Shown here: in pieces, positions 35,144 through 44,786 of the stretch
How the letters are laid out: every line of letters begins with the position of its first letter
Numbering within the stretch: the first letter of the stretch is position 1
NCBI GenBank assembly: GCA_911810475.1
Contig: OU461276.1
Span: 1,021,501 to 1,085,500 of the forward strand
Source: Candidatus Celerinatantimonas neptuna
Lineage (GTDB): Bacteria > Pseudomonadota > Gammaproteobacteria > Enterobacterales > Celerinatantimonadaceae
Length of the DNA: 64,000 nt
Direction: 5' to 3'
The notes under the pieces: model-generated
What the model saw: only the letters and a program-made list of their open reading frames with translations
The model's database searches: none
Told to the model about the DNA's origin: nothing
Made by a program: the position numbers and the translations under genes

Positions 35144-35586
35144 ATGCGACCAATAAAACTAACAAAACATCCTGAAGGCGGACAATTTTCTGAGATCTTT
35201 CGTTCTAACGCCACCGTATCATGCAGCAATGATCTAATCCGTAGTGCATTAACTCACATCTCCTTTTCATTAAAAAAGGGGAAGTCAGCCGGTTTCATAA
35301 AGTCAGCTCGGATGAAGTCTGGAATTTTTACCAAGGAGAAGGACTTTATCTTTATACTTGGGATGGCTCAGATAGCAAACCGCAAAAACAGGAACTATCA
35401 GCCAAAATTCATTGTTTCTGCCACGTTGTCCCTGCGGGAGTCTGGCAGGCAGCCGAACCTATCGGTGAATCCGTACTGACAGGATGCTCTGTCGGCCCTG
35501 GTTTTGAATTTACCGACTTCGAACTGATTGATCCACACGCCTCTGTGGCCCAACAATTACAATCGCTAAACGTCAACACGCCCTAG
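35144..35586 (+). pseudogene. DUF985 cupin-like protein, frameshifted
   Basis: The first frame from 35144 carries the family hallmark KLTKHPEGGQFSEIFRS. After SFSLKKG (about 35275, in an A6 run) it slips out of frame. The other frame continues with EVSRFHKVSSDEVWNFYQGE, VVPAGVWQAAEPIGESVLTG and CSVGPGFEFTDFELIDP, ending at TAG 35584-35586. These are the successive motifs of the DUF985 (cupin_5) fold. One base appears lost in the A-run. The N-terminus is also shorter than usual. Confidence 0.75.
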
Positions 35587-35786
35587 CTGTCCCCCATGAA
35601 CAGATGACTGATTTGATCACATTTATGTCATTTCAGAACATTCTGTTCATTTCCTGATTCCATATACTGGGAACGGTTGATCTCTGGTCATTGTTTTTAC
35701 AACGGCTCATTGTTCATTTGTATAAAACCTTATGACAAACATCATCGCCTCTGAATCACAATCTCTCAATCAAGTTATGGAGTCTT

Positions 35787-37166
35787 ATGCAACATTCAGA
35801 AAAACAGGCACATCATTCACAAACTAAACTAACAATTCCGGCAGTATTGATCGCACTACTGATGGCCGCAATGGACAGCACCATTGTAACGCCAGCTCTA
35901 CCGACCATTCATTTGGCCATGGCCCATAGCGCAAACTGGCCATGGATCATGACGGGATTTTTACTCCCGATCGCATTTATTGCACCGCTGGTCGGAGGGT
36001 TATCCGATCGATTTGGGGCATTAACAGTCTTTCGCCTGAACATCCTCATTTTTACCTCAGCATCTCTGGGAGCATCATTAGCATCTTCGATGCCCTATTT
36101 GATTGCTGCACGAGTCATTCAGGGAATTGGCTCTGGAGGTATCATTGTCTTATCTTATACGCTGCTTGGGACACTATTTCCCCCTGAAAAACGGGCTAAG
36201 GTACAAGGGTTACTCAGTGCTGTCTGGGGAGTTGCCGCAATAATTGGCCCGGCCGTTGGTAGCCTCTTACTGGTATATGCCGACTGGCGCAGCATCTTCT
36301 GGCTGAATATTCCTGTTGGCCTCATAGCTTTATTCATGATGAGTCAAATCAGCTCCAACGATTTGACTCAAAATAAAAAATCAGTATTCATTGACCCAGT
36401 CAGCCAGTTTTTAGCGGTTATCATGATGGTGGGGCTACTCCTCACCTTTAACTCGCCCTGGCATAGTACGATGAGTCAATCTATAACCGCAGGGTGCTCA
36501 CTTTCGGCTCTGATGATACTGATCTTGCGTGTGCGCCCGGCACCTCAGCGCTCGCCGATCCCAACTGAGATATTGCATGATTCAAAGCAGCTCTGCATGG
36601 CAGCCCTTATCTTTTTATCCAGCGCCAACATTTATGCGACTGTCACGCTATTGCCTGGCGCATTGCAACATGTTGCATCTCACAATGCGGCAATAACCGG
36701 TATGCTCGTGACATTCGCCGCCCTAGGCTGGGTTACCGGCTCGATGGTTTGTGGCAAAGTGCTCAATGAATCAAATGACAAACGGGTAATCCTGGCAGGC
36801 AGTCTTTTATTGGTCATTGCACCGATAGCCATTAGTGTTTCATTAGATAAGTCACTTTATATACTGCTGGCATCTGTTATTTTCAGTGGAATGGGTACAG
36901 GCTTAGTTGCAACAGCAACGCTTGTTAAAGTTCAAAATAGTGCCCCATTATCAGCAATGGGGCGTTGGACGGCAGCCGTCCAGTTGTTACGCAACTTAGG
37001 CTCGGTATGTGGTATCAGTTTCTTAACCGGGCTCTACACAGCCCATTTGACAAGCCCCCGATGTTTTATGATATTGGCATTATTCATGGGGATTACAGTG
37101 CTATGTTCGTTCATGTTGTTTAAACAACAACATATCGTTGCCCCCCCAATTGAGAAAATGAGATGA
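35787..37166 (+). CDS. MFS efflux transporter, DHA2 (EmrB/QacA) type
   Basis: 459 residues with many membrane helices. The DHA2 motif LLMAAMDSTIVTPALPTIHL in helix 1, motif A VGGLSDRFGA and motif C VWGVAAIIGPAVGSLL indicate proton-driven drug or metabolite export. It is followed four bases later by an AraC-type regulator on the same strand, probably its local activator. The substrate is unknown. Confidence 0.85.
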   Translation: MQHSEKQAHHSQTKLTIPAVLIALLMAAMDSTIVTPALPTIHLAMAHSANWPWIMTGFLLPIAFIAPLVGGLSDRFGALTVFRLNILIFTSASLGASLASSMPYLIAARVIQGIGSGGIIVLSYTLLGTLFPPEKRAKVQGLLSAVWGVAAIIGPAVGSLLLVYADWRSIFWLNIPVGLIALFMMSQISSNDLTQNKKSVFIDPVSQFLAVIMMVGLLLTFNSPWHSTMSQSITAGCSLSALMILILRVRPAPQRSPIPTEILHDSKQLCMAALIFLSSANIYATVTLLPGALQHVASHNAAITGMLVTFAALGWVTGSMVCGKVLNESNDKRVILAGSLLLVIAPIAISVSLDKSLYILLASVIFSGMGTGLVATATLVKVQNSAPLSAMGRWTAAVQLLRNLGSVCGISFLTGLYTAHLTSPRCFMILALFMGITVLCSFMLFKQQHIVAPPIEKMR

Positions 37167-37170
37167 CCCG

Positions 37171-37923
37171 TTGAACTATAAAGATGATAATTTTACCCCT
37201 GTTGCTCTTAAGCGAATGATCGATGCAAATACTCAAGAGTCTGCACATCAACACGCTCAAGGACAATTAATCTGGATGAGCCAGGGCATGCTACAGGGGC
37301 AAACAGAGCACCAACAATGGTTAATCCAAAAGGATATGCTGGTTTGGATCCCTCCATTTATGATGCATCAGGCTCAAAATCGTTATAGATCAACGCTGGG
37401 TGTCGTCTATCTGCCAACACCAATCGCTCAATCATGGCCCGGTGAACTCAGGCTGGTCGAAGCATCCCGTTTTGCCATAGGCATCATTGATAAGCTTATC
37501 CGCAATGACGAATTATCATCAGAGCAGCGGACCCTACTTATCGGGTTTCTAAGGGGTGAATTAAAACAGGCAAAACGAAGTGAAAATCTTATTCCTCTGC
37601 CCAGTGACCCCAGGCTGACAAAAATTACCGATTGCCTGATTCAACAACCTCATCTGCGCGATAGCTTGGCACAATGGGGGCAAAAAGTTGGCGCGAGCGA
37701 GAGAACTCTGGCCCGGTTATTCATCAAAGAAACCGGGCTTAATTATCGAAACTGGTACCATCGTCTGCGCCGCAATGAAACACTCAAAGGGCTCCAGGAT
37801 GGATTGTCGAATGAACAAATGGCCGAAAAACTCGGATTTTCATCCGGAGATTCATTCAGCCATTGGGTCCAGCGGGCATTTCAATGCTCGCCAAGGGAAC
37901 TTCGGCTCTCTTTAAAAGGCTAA
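37171..37923 (+). CDS. AraC-family transcriptional regulator
   Basis: 250 residues. An N-terminal cupin-like sensing region (about 15-90, with QHAQGQLIWMSQG and LVWIPPFMMHQAQ) precedes a C-terminal double helix-turn-helix (about 150-248, including KVGASERTLARLFIKETGLN and LGFSSGDSFSHWVQRAFQCS). The start is probably the TTG at 37171, directly after the MFS stop; the sequence there has no strong ribosome binding site, suggesting translational coupling. It likely controls the upstream MFS gene. The 3' end overlaps the convergent M20 peptidase gene by four bases. Confidence 0.85.
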   Translation: MNYKDDNFTPVALKRMIDANTQESAHQHAQGQLIWMSQGMLQGQTEHQQWLIQKDMLVWIPPFMMHQAQNRYRSTLGVVYLPTPIAQSWPGELRLVEASRFAIGIIDKLIRNDELSSEQRTLLIGFLRGELKQAKRSENLIPLPSDPRLTKITDCLIQQPHLRDSLAQWGQKVGASERTLARLFIKETGLNYRNWYHRLRRNETLKGLQDGLSNEQMAEKLGFSSGDSFSHWVQRAFQCSPRELRLSLKG

Positions 37924-39341
37924 CGCTTAGCCTCAAAATCCGGGACCCCTGTTGCTAAATCCCAGAATAAACCGGCTGCGGCTTTTAACCCCTGCTCGAT
38001 AATCGGGCTAAGCAGATGCTCGTCCGGTGCATGCTGATTACAGGATGGATATGAATGAGGAAGCCAAACGGTCGGAAGCCCAAGAATATCAGCAAAACAA
38101 TAATTCGGTATCGTTCCTCCCAGGTTGGGTAGCAGACCAATCGTCTGCCCAAGACTCTGTTCCAGCGAATTTTTAGCAAACTGAACCCAGGGATGCCCCG
38201 GATCTAAGCGGGTGGCATCATATCCTTTAATATCAGTTATCTGCACATCTTTAAATTCATGTTGATCAAAATGTTCACGCAGCTTTGGAACAATAGATGA
38301 CCAGTTTGTCCCCCGGACAAAACGTAACTGACAAATCGCTTCAGCTCGCCCAGGAATTGCACCAACCGGTTTATCAACGCTTCCCGCCCCAAGGCCTACG
38401 ACTTCCAGTGTATTAAATCCGTACAATTGCTCAGCAATAGAGAGCCCTGGCTCGCCCCATTGCGGGTTTAATGTCGGATCAAATTCTTCGCCGCCAACGG
38501 GCAGATCCCGAATGAGCTCTGACGTATCAGCTGAAATCGCAGGTGGACGAAGAAAATCCGCTTTCAGTTGGCCTGTGGCAGAAACCAGTGAGTCAATTGC
38601 ATGGGTTAAAACAATCGCCGGATTGGTAATAATCCCTCCCCAGTTACCGGAATGTCGACCGCCATTTCCGCTGTCAATACTCAGTTTAAACTGACAAACA
38701 CCACGCGATCCTAAAAACAAAGTTGGCAAATCATGCCGAATTCTCGGCCCATCCGAGGCTAAGAATAAATCGGCTGACAGAAATTTAGCATGCTGTTGAC
38801 AGACTTCGGCCAATCCTGGAGATCCGGTTTCCTCACCCATCTCAAAAATCAATTTAACGTTATAACCCAGCCGCCCTTCTCGCGCTTTAAGAACGGTTTC
38901 TAGTGCTGCAAAATTAATGGAGTGCTGCCCTTTATTATCGGCACTTCCCCGGCCATATAACCGCTCGCCCTGCTGACAAAGCGTCCAGGGGTTGAGTCCG
39001 TCATGCCAGAGTTCATCCTGACCTTGTGTGACGTCCCCATGGCCATAAAGTAATATCGTCAGTGCGTCAGGATCTTCAATTCGTTCAGCCATGATAAAAG
39101 GAGGCTGTTCCGGGAGCGGATTTTGAATCAAAGACCACTCAAAGCCAAGCCTTGAGAGCATAGGTCCGATCTCTTTATTCAAATATTCAAAGAGTATCTC
39201 CAGACTTTGTGGAGCCTGGCTGACCGTCCGATAAGCGACCCGCTGCGCCAATATGTGTTTAAAATCACCACAACGAAACACATCTGCGGCCTGTTCTATA
39301 ACTTGCTGCCGCCTGAGTTTCGAGTCAACCAATGTATTCAT
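37920..39341 (-). CDS. M20-family metallopeptidase
   Basis: 473 residues. Zinc ligands and catalytic residues of the M20/DapE-like fold are in LLYGHGDVTQ, GRGSADNKGQ, MGEETGSPG and CNQHAPDEHLL, with a lid domain between about 200 and 345. It is a cytosolic amidohydrolase acting on a dipeptide or N-acyl amino acid; the substrate is not evident. Divergent from a LysR regulator at 39519, which probably controls it. Confidence 0.88.
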   Translation of the reverse strand: MNTLVDSKLRRQQVIEQAADVFRCGDFKHILAQRVAYRTVSQAPQSLEILFEYLNKEIGPMLSRLGFEWSLIQNPLPEQPPFIMAERIEDPDALTILLYGHGDVTQGQDELWHDGLNPWTLCQQGERLYGRGSADNKGQHSINFAALETVLKAREGRLGYNVKLIFEMGEETGSPGLAEVCQQHAKFLSADLFLASDGPRIRHDLPTLFLGSRGVCQFKLSIDSGNGGRHSGNWGGIITNPAIVLTHAIDSLVSATGQLKADFLRPPAISADTSELIRDLPVGGEEFDPTLNPQWGEPGLSIAEQLYGFNTLEVVGLGAGSVDKPVGAIPGRAEAICQLRFVRGTNWSSIVPKLREHFDQHEFKDVQITDIKGYDATRLDPGHPWVQFAKNSLEQSLGQTIGLLPNLGGTIPNYCFADILGLPTVWLPHSYPSCNQHAPDEHLLSPIIEQGLKAAAGLFWDLATGVPDFEAKR

Positions 39342-39518
39342 ATATTCTCCACCTGAATCGGTTACTCATCTGCTGTTGATGTATATCTATTTTTTAACTT
39401 AAAATTATGAGCATAAAGCGACGCTTCATTTAAACAAAATTCAGCCATCAATCAGCCTTCTGGTTTCTTAAAATCAGAAACGCTACACTTGCCCTATTGG
39501 CCTTTAATTGAGACCCCC

Positions 39519-40427
39519 ATGCAAGAGCTGCAATTACGCTATTTTCAATGTGTCGCCAGAAATGGCTCACTCTCAGCAGCGGCTAACGAACTCCATGTTG
39601 CCGTATCTGCTGTGAGCCGACAAATCCATCGGCTTGAAAAACAGCTCGGTCTACAACTTTTTGAACGTCTGCCCCGTGGTGTGAAACTCACTGAAGCCGG
39701 CAAAATTCTCCATGCCTATGCCTTACGTAATCAACTTGAATTACGCAATGTTCTAGCACAAATGAGAGGTGTCACTACGCTCCACCAGCATCGGATACGC
39801 ATTGCCTGTCCTGAAGGGATGGCCTGGTATTTTTTACCAAAGACCATTTCAGAATATCGGAAGAACAATTCCAACATTCGGTTTGATCTCCATGTTGTCA
39901 GTTCCAGCCGGGCCTCCGAAATGGTCAAATCAGGCCAGGTCGATCTCGCATTGACATTCAATCTGTCGCCTCTGATGGGCATTAAAATTATCGCCAGCCA
40001 TAAAGCGCCGATTTGCGCTCTAATGTCTTCAAAGCATTCTCTTGCCAAAAAAGAGAGACTCACCTTATCCGATTTAAAAAACTACCCTATAACCATGACT
40101 CTGGGCCCATCCACCATTCGCTATCTATTTGATATTTCTTGTAATCTATCCAATATTTCAATTATTCCTGAATTTTGCTGCGACTCATTAGGTGCAATTT
40201 ACACAATGACCGAACAATCCTCATCGGTCATCGCTTTATGCGGGATCGTCAGTGTCAGAGAGAGGGCGACCCAAGATCACTTAATCATCAAACCGATTGA
40301 TGATCCTCAGTTACACCGCCGCAAATTACAGATCCAGGTCATGACAGATCGCAAACTCACGCAACCTTTTACTGACTTTTTACACCTACTCCAGAAACGA
40401 CTAATCATGCACAGTCAGCTGGGTTAA
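39519..40427 (+). CDS. LysR-type regulator
   Basis: 302 residues. The winged helix-turn-helix NGSLSAAANELHVAVSAVSR is followed by QIHRLEKQLGLQLFERLPRG at the N-terminus, then an effector-binding domain from about 90. The start at 39519 (MQELQLRYFQCV) is typical; the frame opens 10 codons earlier with a TTG. It is divergent from the M20 peptidase gene, the common arrangement for a LysR protein and its target. Confidence 0.9.
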   Translation: MQELQLRYFQCVARNGSLSAAANELHVAVSAVSRQIHRLEKQLGLQLFERLPRGVKLTEAGKILHAYALRNQLELRNVLAQMRGVTTLHQHRIRIACPEGMAWYFLPKTISEYRKNNSNIRFDLHVVSSSRASEMVKSGQVDLALTFNLSPLMGIKIIASHKAPICALMSSKHSLAKKERLTLSDLKNYPITMTLGPSTIRYLFDISCNLSNISIIPEFCCDSLGAIYTMTEQSSSVIALCGIVSVRERATQDHLIIKPIDDPQLHRRKLQIQVMTDRKLTQPFTDFLHLLQKRLIMHSQLG

Positions 40428-40486
40428 GAAACCTCAACCCGGGATAAGTAAGCCTTTTCGGATAGAGACTGATAGTGATTCTGATA

Positions 40487-41785
40487 TCAGCGGATACCCC
40501 GCTGAAAACGAATCACCAGCAGGGCAATAAAGCTCACTAAGCTTGTAAAAATCAAATAAAAACTCGGGGCAACATCACTGTGTGTCATACTGATCATCCA
40601 GGCAATAATTAGCGGGCCGACACTACCAAAAGCCGTAGTCGTGATGTTGTAACTTAACGCCAACCCGCTGGCCCGCACTTCCGGCTCAAACAGATCCGAC
40701 ATTAACGCTGGCAATCCCCCGAAATAAAAAACTTTTAATAACGTCAGCCAAATCAATACCGTCATTAGTGTCACAAGAACGGGCGCTCGGCTTAACCAAT
40801 AAAAAGCAGGTACAACGGTGATAAAAAACAAAGCGGATGCAATCAGCATAATCCGGGTTCGGCCAACCCGATCCGACAAATGCCCCACAAAAGGGGTCAA
40901 CAGTGTCAAAATCACACCACTCATCAGTGTCGTGGCATACCCTTGCGATACCGGTAATCCTAATTGTTTTGATGCAAATGCTGGAATAAAGATAATCACA
41001 TAGCTCACCGAGGTCGATAAAATCAGCGAACCAATTGCCAATAACACACTCCGTTTATGCTCTCTAAATAGTTGGGCAACCGGCATTCCTTTATTTTTAT
41101 GATGTTTTAACACCTCTGATTCCGGGATCTGACGACGGATATAAATACCGACAGGCCCAATTAACATCCCAAAAAGAAATGGTACACGCCATCCCCAACT
41201 TTCCAGTTGGGCATGACTGAGCAGTGTTGTTAAAAGCAGCCCGAATCCGGCACCAAGTAACAGGCTCACGCCCTGACTTGCAAACATGAAACTCGCAATC
41301 AGGCCCCTTTTTTCAGGTATTTTTTCAACCAGTAATGCCGTGGCACTACCGAATTCGCCCCCCGCAGAAAACCCCTGCAACAGCCGGGCAAGGAAAATAC
41401 CGACAGGGGCCCAAACCCCAATAGCCTGATAAGTTGGCATCACAGCAATAATGAACATACCGAGCATCATCAGCCAGATTGAAATCATCATAGCCGCTTT
41501 ACGGCCAACCTTATCGGCATATGCGCCTAAAACAATGGCCCCCAGCGGACGGACAACATAAGAAAGAGCAAAGGTCCCCATCGCCAATACCAATGAGACC
41601 GAATCATTTTCACTGGGAAAAAACAATTGACCGATTGTCACAGCAAAAAAGCCATAAACAATCAAATCAAACCATTCCAGAGCATTTCCGAGCGATGAAG
41701 CAAAAATTAATTTATAAACACCGCTTGACGATTGCTCGTTAGAAAAGACTTTCGGCTCAGCACTGACGACCTCTGATGCAGACAT
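40487..41785 (-). CDS. MFS transporter, metabolite:H+ symporter (MHS) family
   Basis: 432 residues with 12 helices. GNALEWFDLIVYGFFAVTIG in helix 1 and GAYADKVGRKAAMMISIWLM are hallmarks of the MHS family (relatives take up proline/betaine, citrate, alpha-ketoglutarate or shikimate). FSAGGEFGSATALLVE is also conserved. The start at 41785 follows GGGGAACAGGA; the frame has further upstream codons. The substrate cannot be told. Confidence 0.88.
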   Translation of the reverse strand: MSASEVVSAEPKVFSNEQSSSGVYKLIFASSLGNALEWFDLIVYGFFAVTIGQLFFPSENDSVSLVLAMGTFALSYVVRPLGAIVLGAYADKVGRKAAMMISIWLMMLGMFIIAVMPTYQAIGVWAPVGIFLARLLQGFSAGGEFGSATALLVEKIPEKRGLIASFMFASQGVSLLLGAGFGLLLTTLLSHAQLESWGWRVPFLFGMLIGPVGIYIRRQIPESEVLKHHKNKGMPVAQLFREHKRSVLLAIGSLILSTSVSYVIIFIPAFASKQLGLPVSQGYATTLMSGVILTLLTPFVGHLSDRVGRTRIMLIASALFFITVVPAFYWLSRAPVLVTLMTVLIWLTLLKVFYFGGLPALMSDLFEPEVRASGLALSYNITTTAFGSVGPLIIAWMISMTHSDVAPSFYLIFTSLVSFIALLVIRFQRGIR

Positions 41786-42043
41786 TCCTGTTCCCCTTGC
41801 TCCGTTGCAAATCAAAATAAATAGATACTTACTATATCGACGAATGCCGACTTAACACAATAATAAAGAAAACAACTCTGTTTTCTAATTTAGGCAAATC
41901 ACAATAGCACCCTTTTAGTGCAACTGCCGGCCGGCCAGAAACATCATCAACCGGTATCCTGATATTTTTTCATTGTGTATAAGGGAGTGTTCTTATTCCC
42001 TATATAATATGCTGTATGATGTCATCTCGTAGCAGGAGGTTGA

Positions 42044-42277
42044 ATGGTTATTCCCTGGCAACAACTCAATAGTGAAACATTGACGAATCTTCTGGAGTCT
42101 TTCGTTTTACGCGAAGGCACCGATTATGGCGAACAGGCATGTTCTTTCGAGCAAAAGGTATCTCAGCTTCGTCAGCAACTTGAGCAAGGTGAAATTGTCG
42201 TTGTCTACTCCGAACTGCATGAATCAGTCAATCTGATGAAAGCACAAGAGTTTAAAATGACTCAGGATCATTCATGA
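42044..42277 (+). CDS. yheU: UPF0270 protein YheU
   Basis: 77 residues matching the YheU family ([29 protein letters not shown]). Its biochemical role is unknown. AGGAGG precedes the ATG closely. It is encoded 28 bases before prkB, as in E. coli, where yheU, prkB, yhfA and crp are neighbours. Confidence 0.92.
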   Translation: MVIPWQQLNSETLTNLLESFVLREGTDYGEQACSFEQKVSQLRQQLEQGEIVVVYSELHESVNLMKAQEFKMTQDHS

Positions 42278-42305
42278 CTAACACTCATGATTACTAGGAA
42301 CAATT

Positions 42306-43175
42306 ATGTCAGCAAAACATCCGATTATTGCCGTGACCGGTTCATCCGGTGCCGGGACAACAACAACCAGCGAAGTCTTTGCCCACCTGTTCCGGCAACT
42401 TCGACAAAAAGCCGCATTTATCGAAGGGGATAGCTTTCATCGGTTCACCCGCCCGGAGATGGATATTGCAATTCGTAAGGCCCGCGAACAGGGTCGCCAT
42501 ATCAGCTACTTCGGTTCTGAAGCAAATGATTTTCAATTGCTTCATGATTTTTTTAAAGAGTATGGTGATGCAGGCTCTGGGCGTTACCGGCGCTACCTGC
42601 ATACCTTTGACGACGCGGTACCTTACAATCAGATGCCTGGAACCTTTACGCCATGGCAGGAGCTTCCCCCTGATACTGATCTGCTTTTTTATGAAGGGTT
42701 ACATGGCGGTGTCGAATGGGAAGATATCAATGTAGCAAGCCATGTCGATTTGCTGATCGGCATGGTGCCCATCGTCAACTTAGAATGGATCCAAAAATTA
42801 ATTCGGGATACAACCGAGCGCGGACACTCACGCGAAGCCGTGCAAGAATCAATCGTTCGTTCGATGGACGATTATATCAATTACATCACGCCACAGTTTT
42901 CCCGTACTCATATCAATTTTCAGCGGGTACCTACTGTAGACACCTCAAACCCGTTTAGCGCGAAAAGTATTCCAAGTGCGGACGAGAGCATGTTAGTAAT
43001 TCGATTTCGTGGTATTAAAAATATCGATTTTCCCTATCTGCTACGCATGATCGATGGTGCATTTATGTCTCGCATCAATACAATGGTTGTTCCAGGGGGA
43101 AAAATGGGGTTTGCCATGGAGCTGATCTTACTGCCTATTTTACAGCGCCTGCTTGAAACAGGGAAAGTCAGCTAG
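42306..43175 (+). CDS. prkB: Phosphoribulokinase-like protein
   Basis: 289 residues of the PRK/uridine kinase family, with P-loop AVTGSSGAGTTTTSEVF and conserved FIEGDSFHRFTRPEMD and FYEGLHGGVEWEDIN. The family is annotated as phosphoribulokinase, but no Calvin-cycle partner (RuBisCO) lies nearby and the role in E. coli-type bacteria is unclear. Probably co-transcribed with yheU. Confidence 0.92.
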   Translation: MSAKHPIIAVTGSSGAGTTTTSEVFAHLFRQLRQKAAFIEGDSFHRFTRPEMDIAIRKAREQGRHISYFGSEANDFQLLHDFFKEYGDAGSGRYRRYLHTFDDAVPYNQMPGTFTPWQELPPDTDLLFYEGLHGGVEWEDINVASHVDLLIGMVPIVNLEWIQKLIRDTTERGHSREAVQESIVRSMDDYINYITPQFSRTHINFQRVPTVDTSNPFSAKSIPSADESMLVIRFRGIKNIDFPYLLRMIDGAFMSRINTMVVPGGKMGFAMELILLPILQRLLETGKVS

Positions 43176-43234
43176 CAATCGCTTTTCTGACAGAGCTTGA
43201 ATTCAAGCTCTCTGATTAGTCAGCCAGATATTCA

Positions 43235-43654
43235 TCAATCCGCGAAAGCTTGTCTTTGAATTTGGTAGCTATGCTCAACCGGACAATGTTTCCCCAGCAT
43301 TAAAGAAACAGAGCAATATTTTTCCATTGAAAGATCCACCGCCCGGGCCACCTGTTTTTCACTCAGTTCTCGGCTACCGGTCACGATGAAATGTAAGTGA
43401 ATTTTAGTAAAGACTCTGGGTGAGTGCTCTGCACGCTCGCAGGTCACTTCAACCTGGCAATCGGTAAAAGGCTGACGGGCTTTTTGCAGTATTGAAACAA
43501 CATCGACCGAGCTACATCCACCAGCGGCCATTAACACCAGCTCCATTGGGCTCGCAGCCGTTTTTGCACCATCACCATCCATAACGACAGTATGATCAGA
43601 TCCAGACTCGCCAATAAATTGCATCCCTTTCGCCCATGTCACTTTGGCCTGCAT
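43235..43654 (-). CDS. yhfA: OsmC-like protein (YhfA type)
   Basis: 139 residues. The OsmC/Ohr fold is shown by SPMELVLMAAGGCSSVDVVS (Cys at about 48) and a C-terminal LMLGKHCPVEHSY (Cys at about 125). These two cysteines form the redox site in OsmC-like proteins. Convergent with prkB, and its 5' region faces crp, the same order as in E. coli. Confidence 0.88.
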   Translation of the reverse strand: MQAKVTWAKGMQFIGESGSDHTVVMDGDGAKTAASPMELVLMAAGGCSSVDVVSILQKARQPFTDCQVEVTCERAEHSPRVFTKIHLHFIVTGSRELSEKQVARAVDLSMEKYCSVSLMLGKHCPVEHSYQIQRQAFAD

Positions 43655-44087
43655 ATTTTCTCCTTTTCATGATCGAACTTTTCTATTTCAGATAATTGAT
43701 TTATATGCATATGAAACACATCATCAACACCACATCAGACATTTAGCTTAACATGTTAAATGACGCGGCCCCAACCATGTACAGCCGAAGGTTAAAAGAA
43801 CCGGAGATTGTACGTGGTATTATTTAATATCAATGAGATACCGCACATAAGCAGAATATCTGTCACAAAAGTTCAACAGACCCTAATCTAAGTCAACAAT
43901 CAGAGTCATTGATTCCCCTATTCTTAACAGACCCTACAGGTAAAACTAAATAAAACGTTATTAAAAGGCTCTTGCAGCAACATACCAAGCCGCTTATGCT
44001 AGAGGCTCAGGTTTAAAGGAATATTTTATCTGCTCGGTCAATGATTGATCGAACGAAGATTAAAACTACAAAAATAGAGGATTATCT
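43655..44087. other. yhfA-crp divergent region
   Basis: No gene. It holds a palindrome TTAACATGTTAA at about 43748-43759 and a direct repeat AACAGACCCTA (near 43875 and 43927, about 50 bases apart). It should contain the crp promoter and CRP autoregulatory sites, but I could not place them with confidence. Confidence 0.35.
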
Positions 44088-44723
44088 ATGGTACTCAAAC
44101 CTCAAACGGATCCGGTTTTGGAATGGTTTTTGTCACATTGCCATATCCATAAGTACCCATCCAAAAGTACCTTAATTCATGCGGGTGAAAAAGCTGAAAC
44201 GCTTTATTACATCGTCAAAGGATCGGTTGCTGTACTGATCAAGGACGATGAAGGAAAAGAGATGATCCTCTCTTATCTGAATCAAGGTGATTTTATCGGA
44301 GAGTTAGGTCTGTTCGAAGAGGAAGAGGAATCAACCCGTAGTGCTTGGGTTCGCGCTAAAAGCCCTTGTGAAGTTGCCGAAATTTCTTATAAAAAATTTC
44401 GCCAACTGATTCAGGTTAATCCGGATATTTTAATGCGGTTATCCAGCCAGATGGCGAATCGGTTACAGGTCACCAGCCAAAAAGTCGGTAACCTGGCATT
44501 CCTTGATGTTACAGGCCGGATTGCACAGACTCTGCTGAACCTAGCCAAACAACCCGATGCGATGACCCATCCCGATGGCATGCAAATTAAAATCACGCGT
44601 CAGGAAATCGGACAAATTGTCGGGTGCTCTCGTGAAACGGTTGGCCGAATTCTGAAAATGCTCGAAGAGCAAAATCTGATTTCAGCTCACGGCAAAACAA
44701 TTGTCGTATTTGGCACACGCTAG
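44088..44723 (+). CDS. crp: cAMP receptor protein
   Basis: 211 residues. The cyclic-nucleotide domain contains [20 protein letters not shown] (cAMP-binding segment with the Glu and Arg), followed by the dimerisation helix and a C-terminal helix-turn-helix with [20 protein letters not shown]. The protein has the same length and motifs as E. coli CRP (210). It is the global regulator of carbon use and probably acts on glpFK, glpD, ast and the porin gene in this window. Confidence 0.97.
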   Translation: MVLKPQTDPVLEWFLSHCHIHKYPSKSTLIHAGEKAETLYYIVKGSVAVLIKDDEGKEMILSYLNQGDFIGELGLFEEEEESTRSAWVRAKSPCEVAEISYKKFRQLIQVNPDILMRLSSQMANRLQVTSQKVGNLAFLDVTGRIAQTLLNLAKQPDAMTHPDGMQIKITRQEIGQIVGCSRETVGRILKMLEEQNLISAHGKTIVVFGTR

Positions 44724-44731
44724 TGCTTTTG

Positions 44732-44755
44732 TATCCCGGCTATCTTGCCGGGATA
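44732..44755 (+). terminator. Hairpin after crp
   Basis: TATCCCGGC, loop TATCTT, GCCGGGATA, eight bases after the crp stop. It has no T-run after it, so it may be a weak terminator or an mRNA-stabilising hairpin. Confidence 0.5.
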
Positions 44756-44786
44756 TTACAACCCCATTGTCACTTACCACAGCAAT

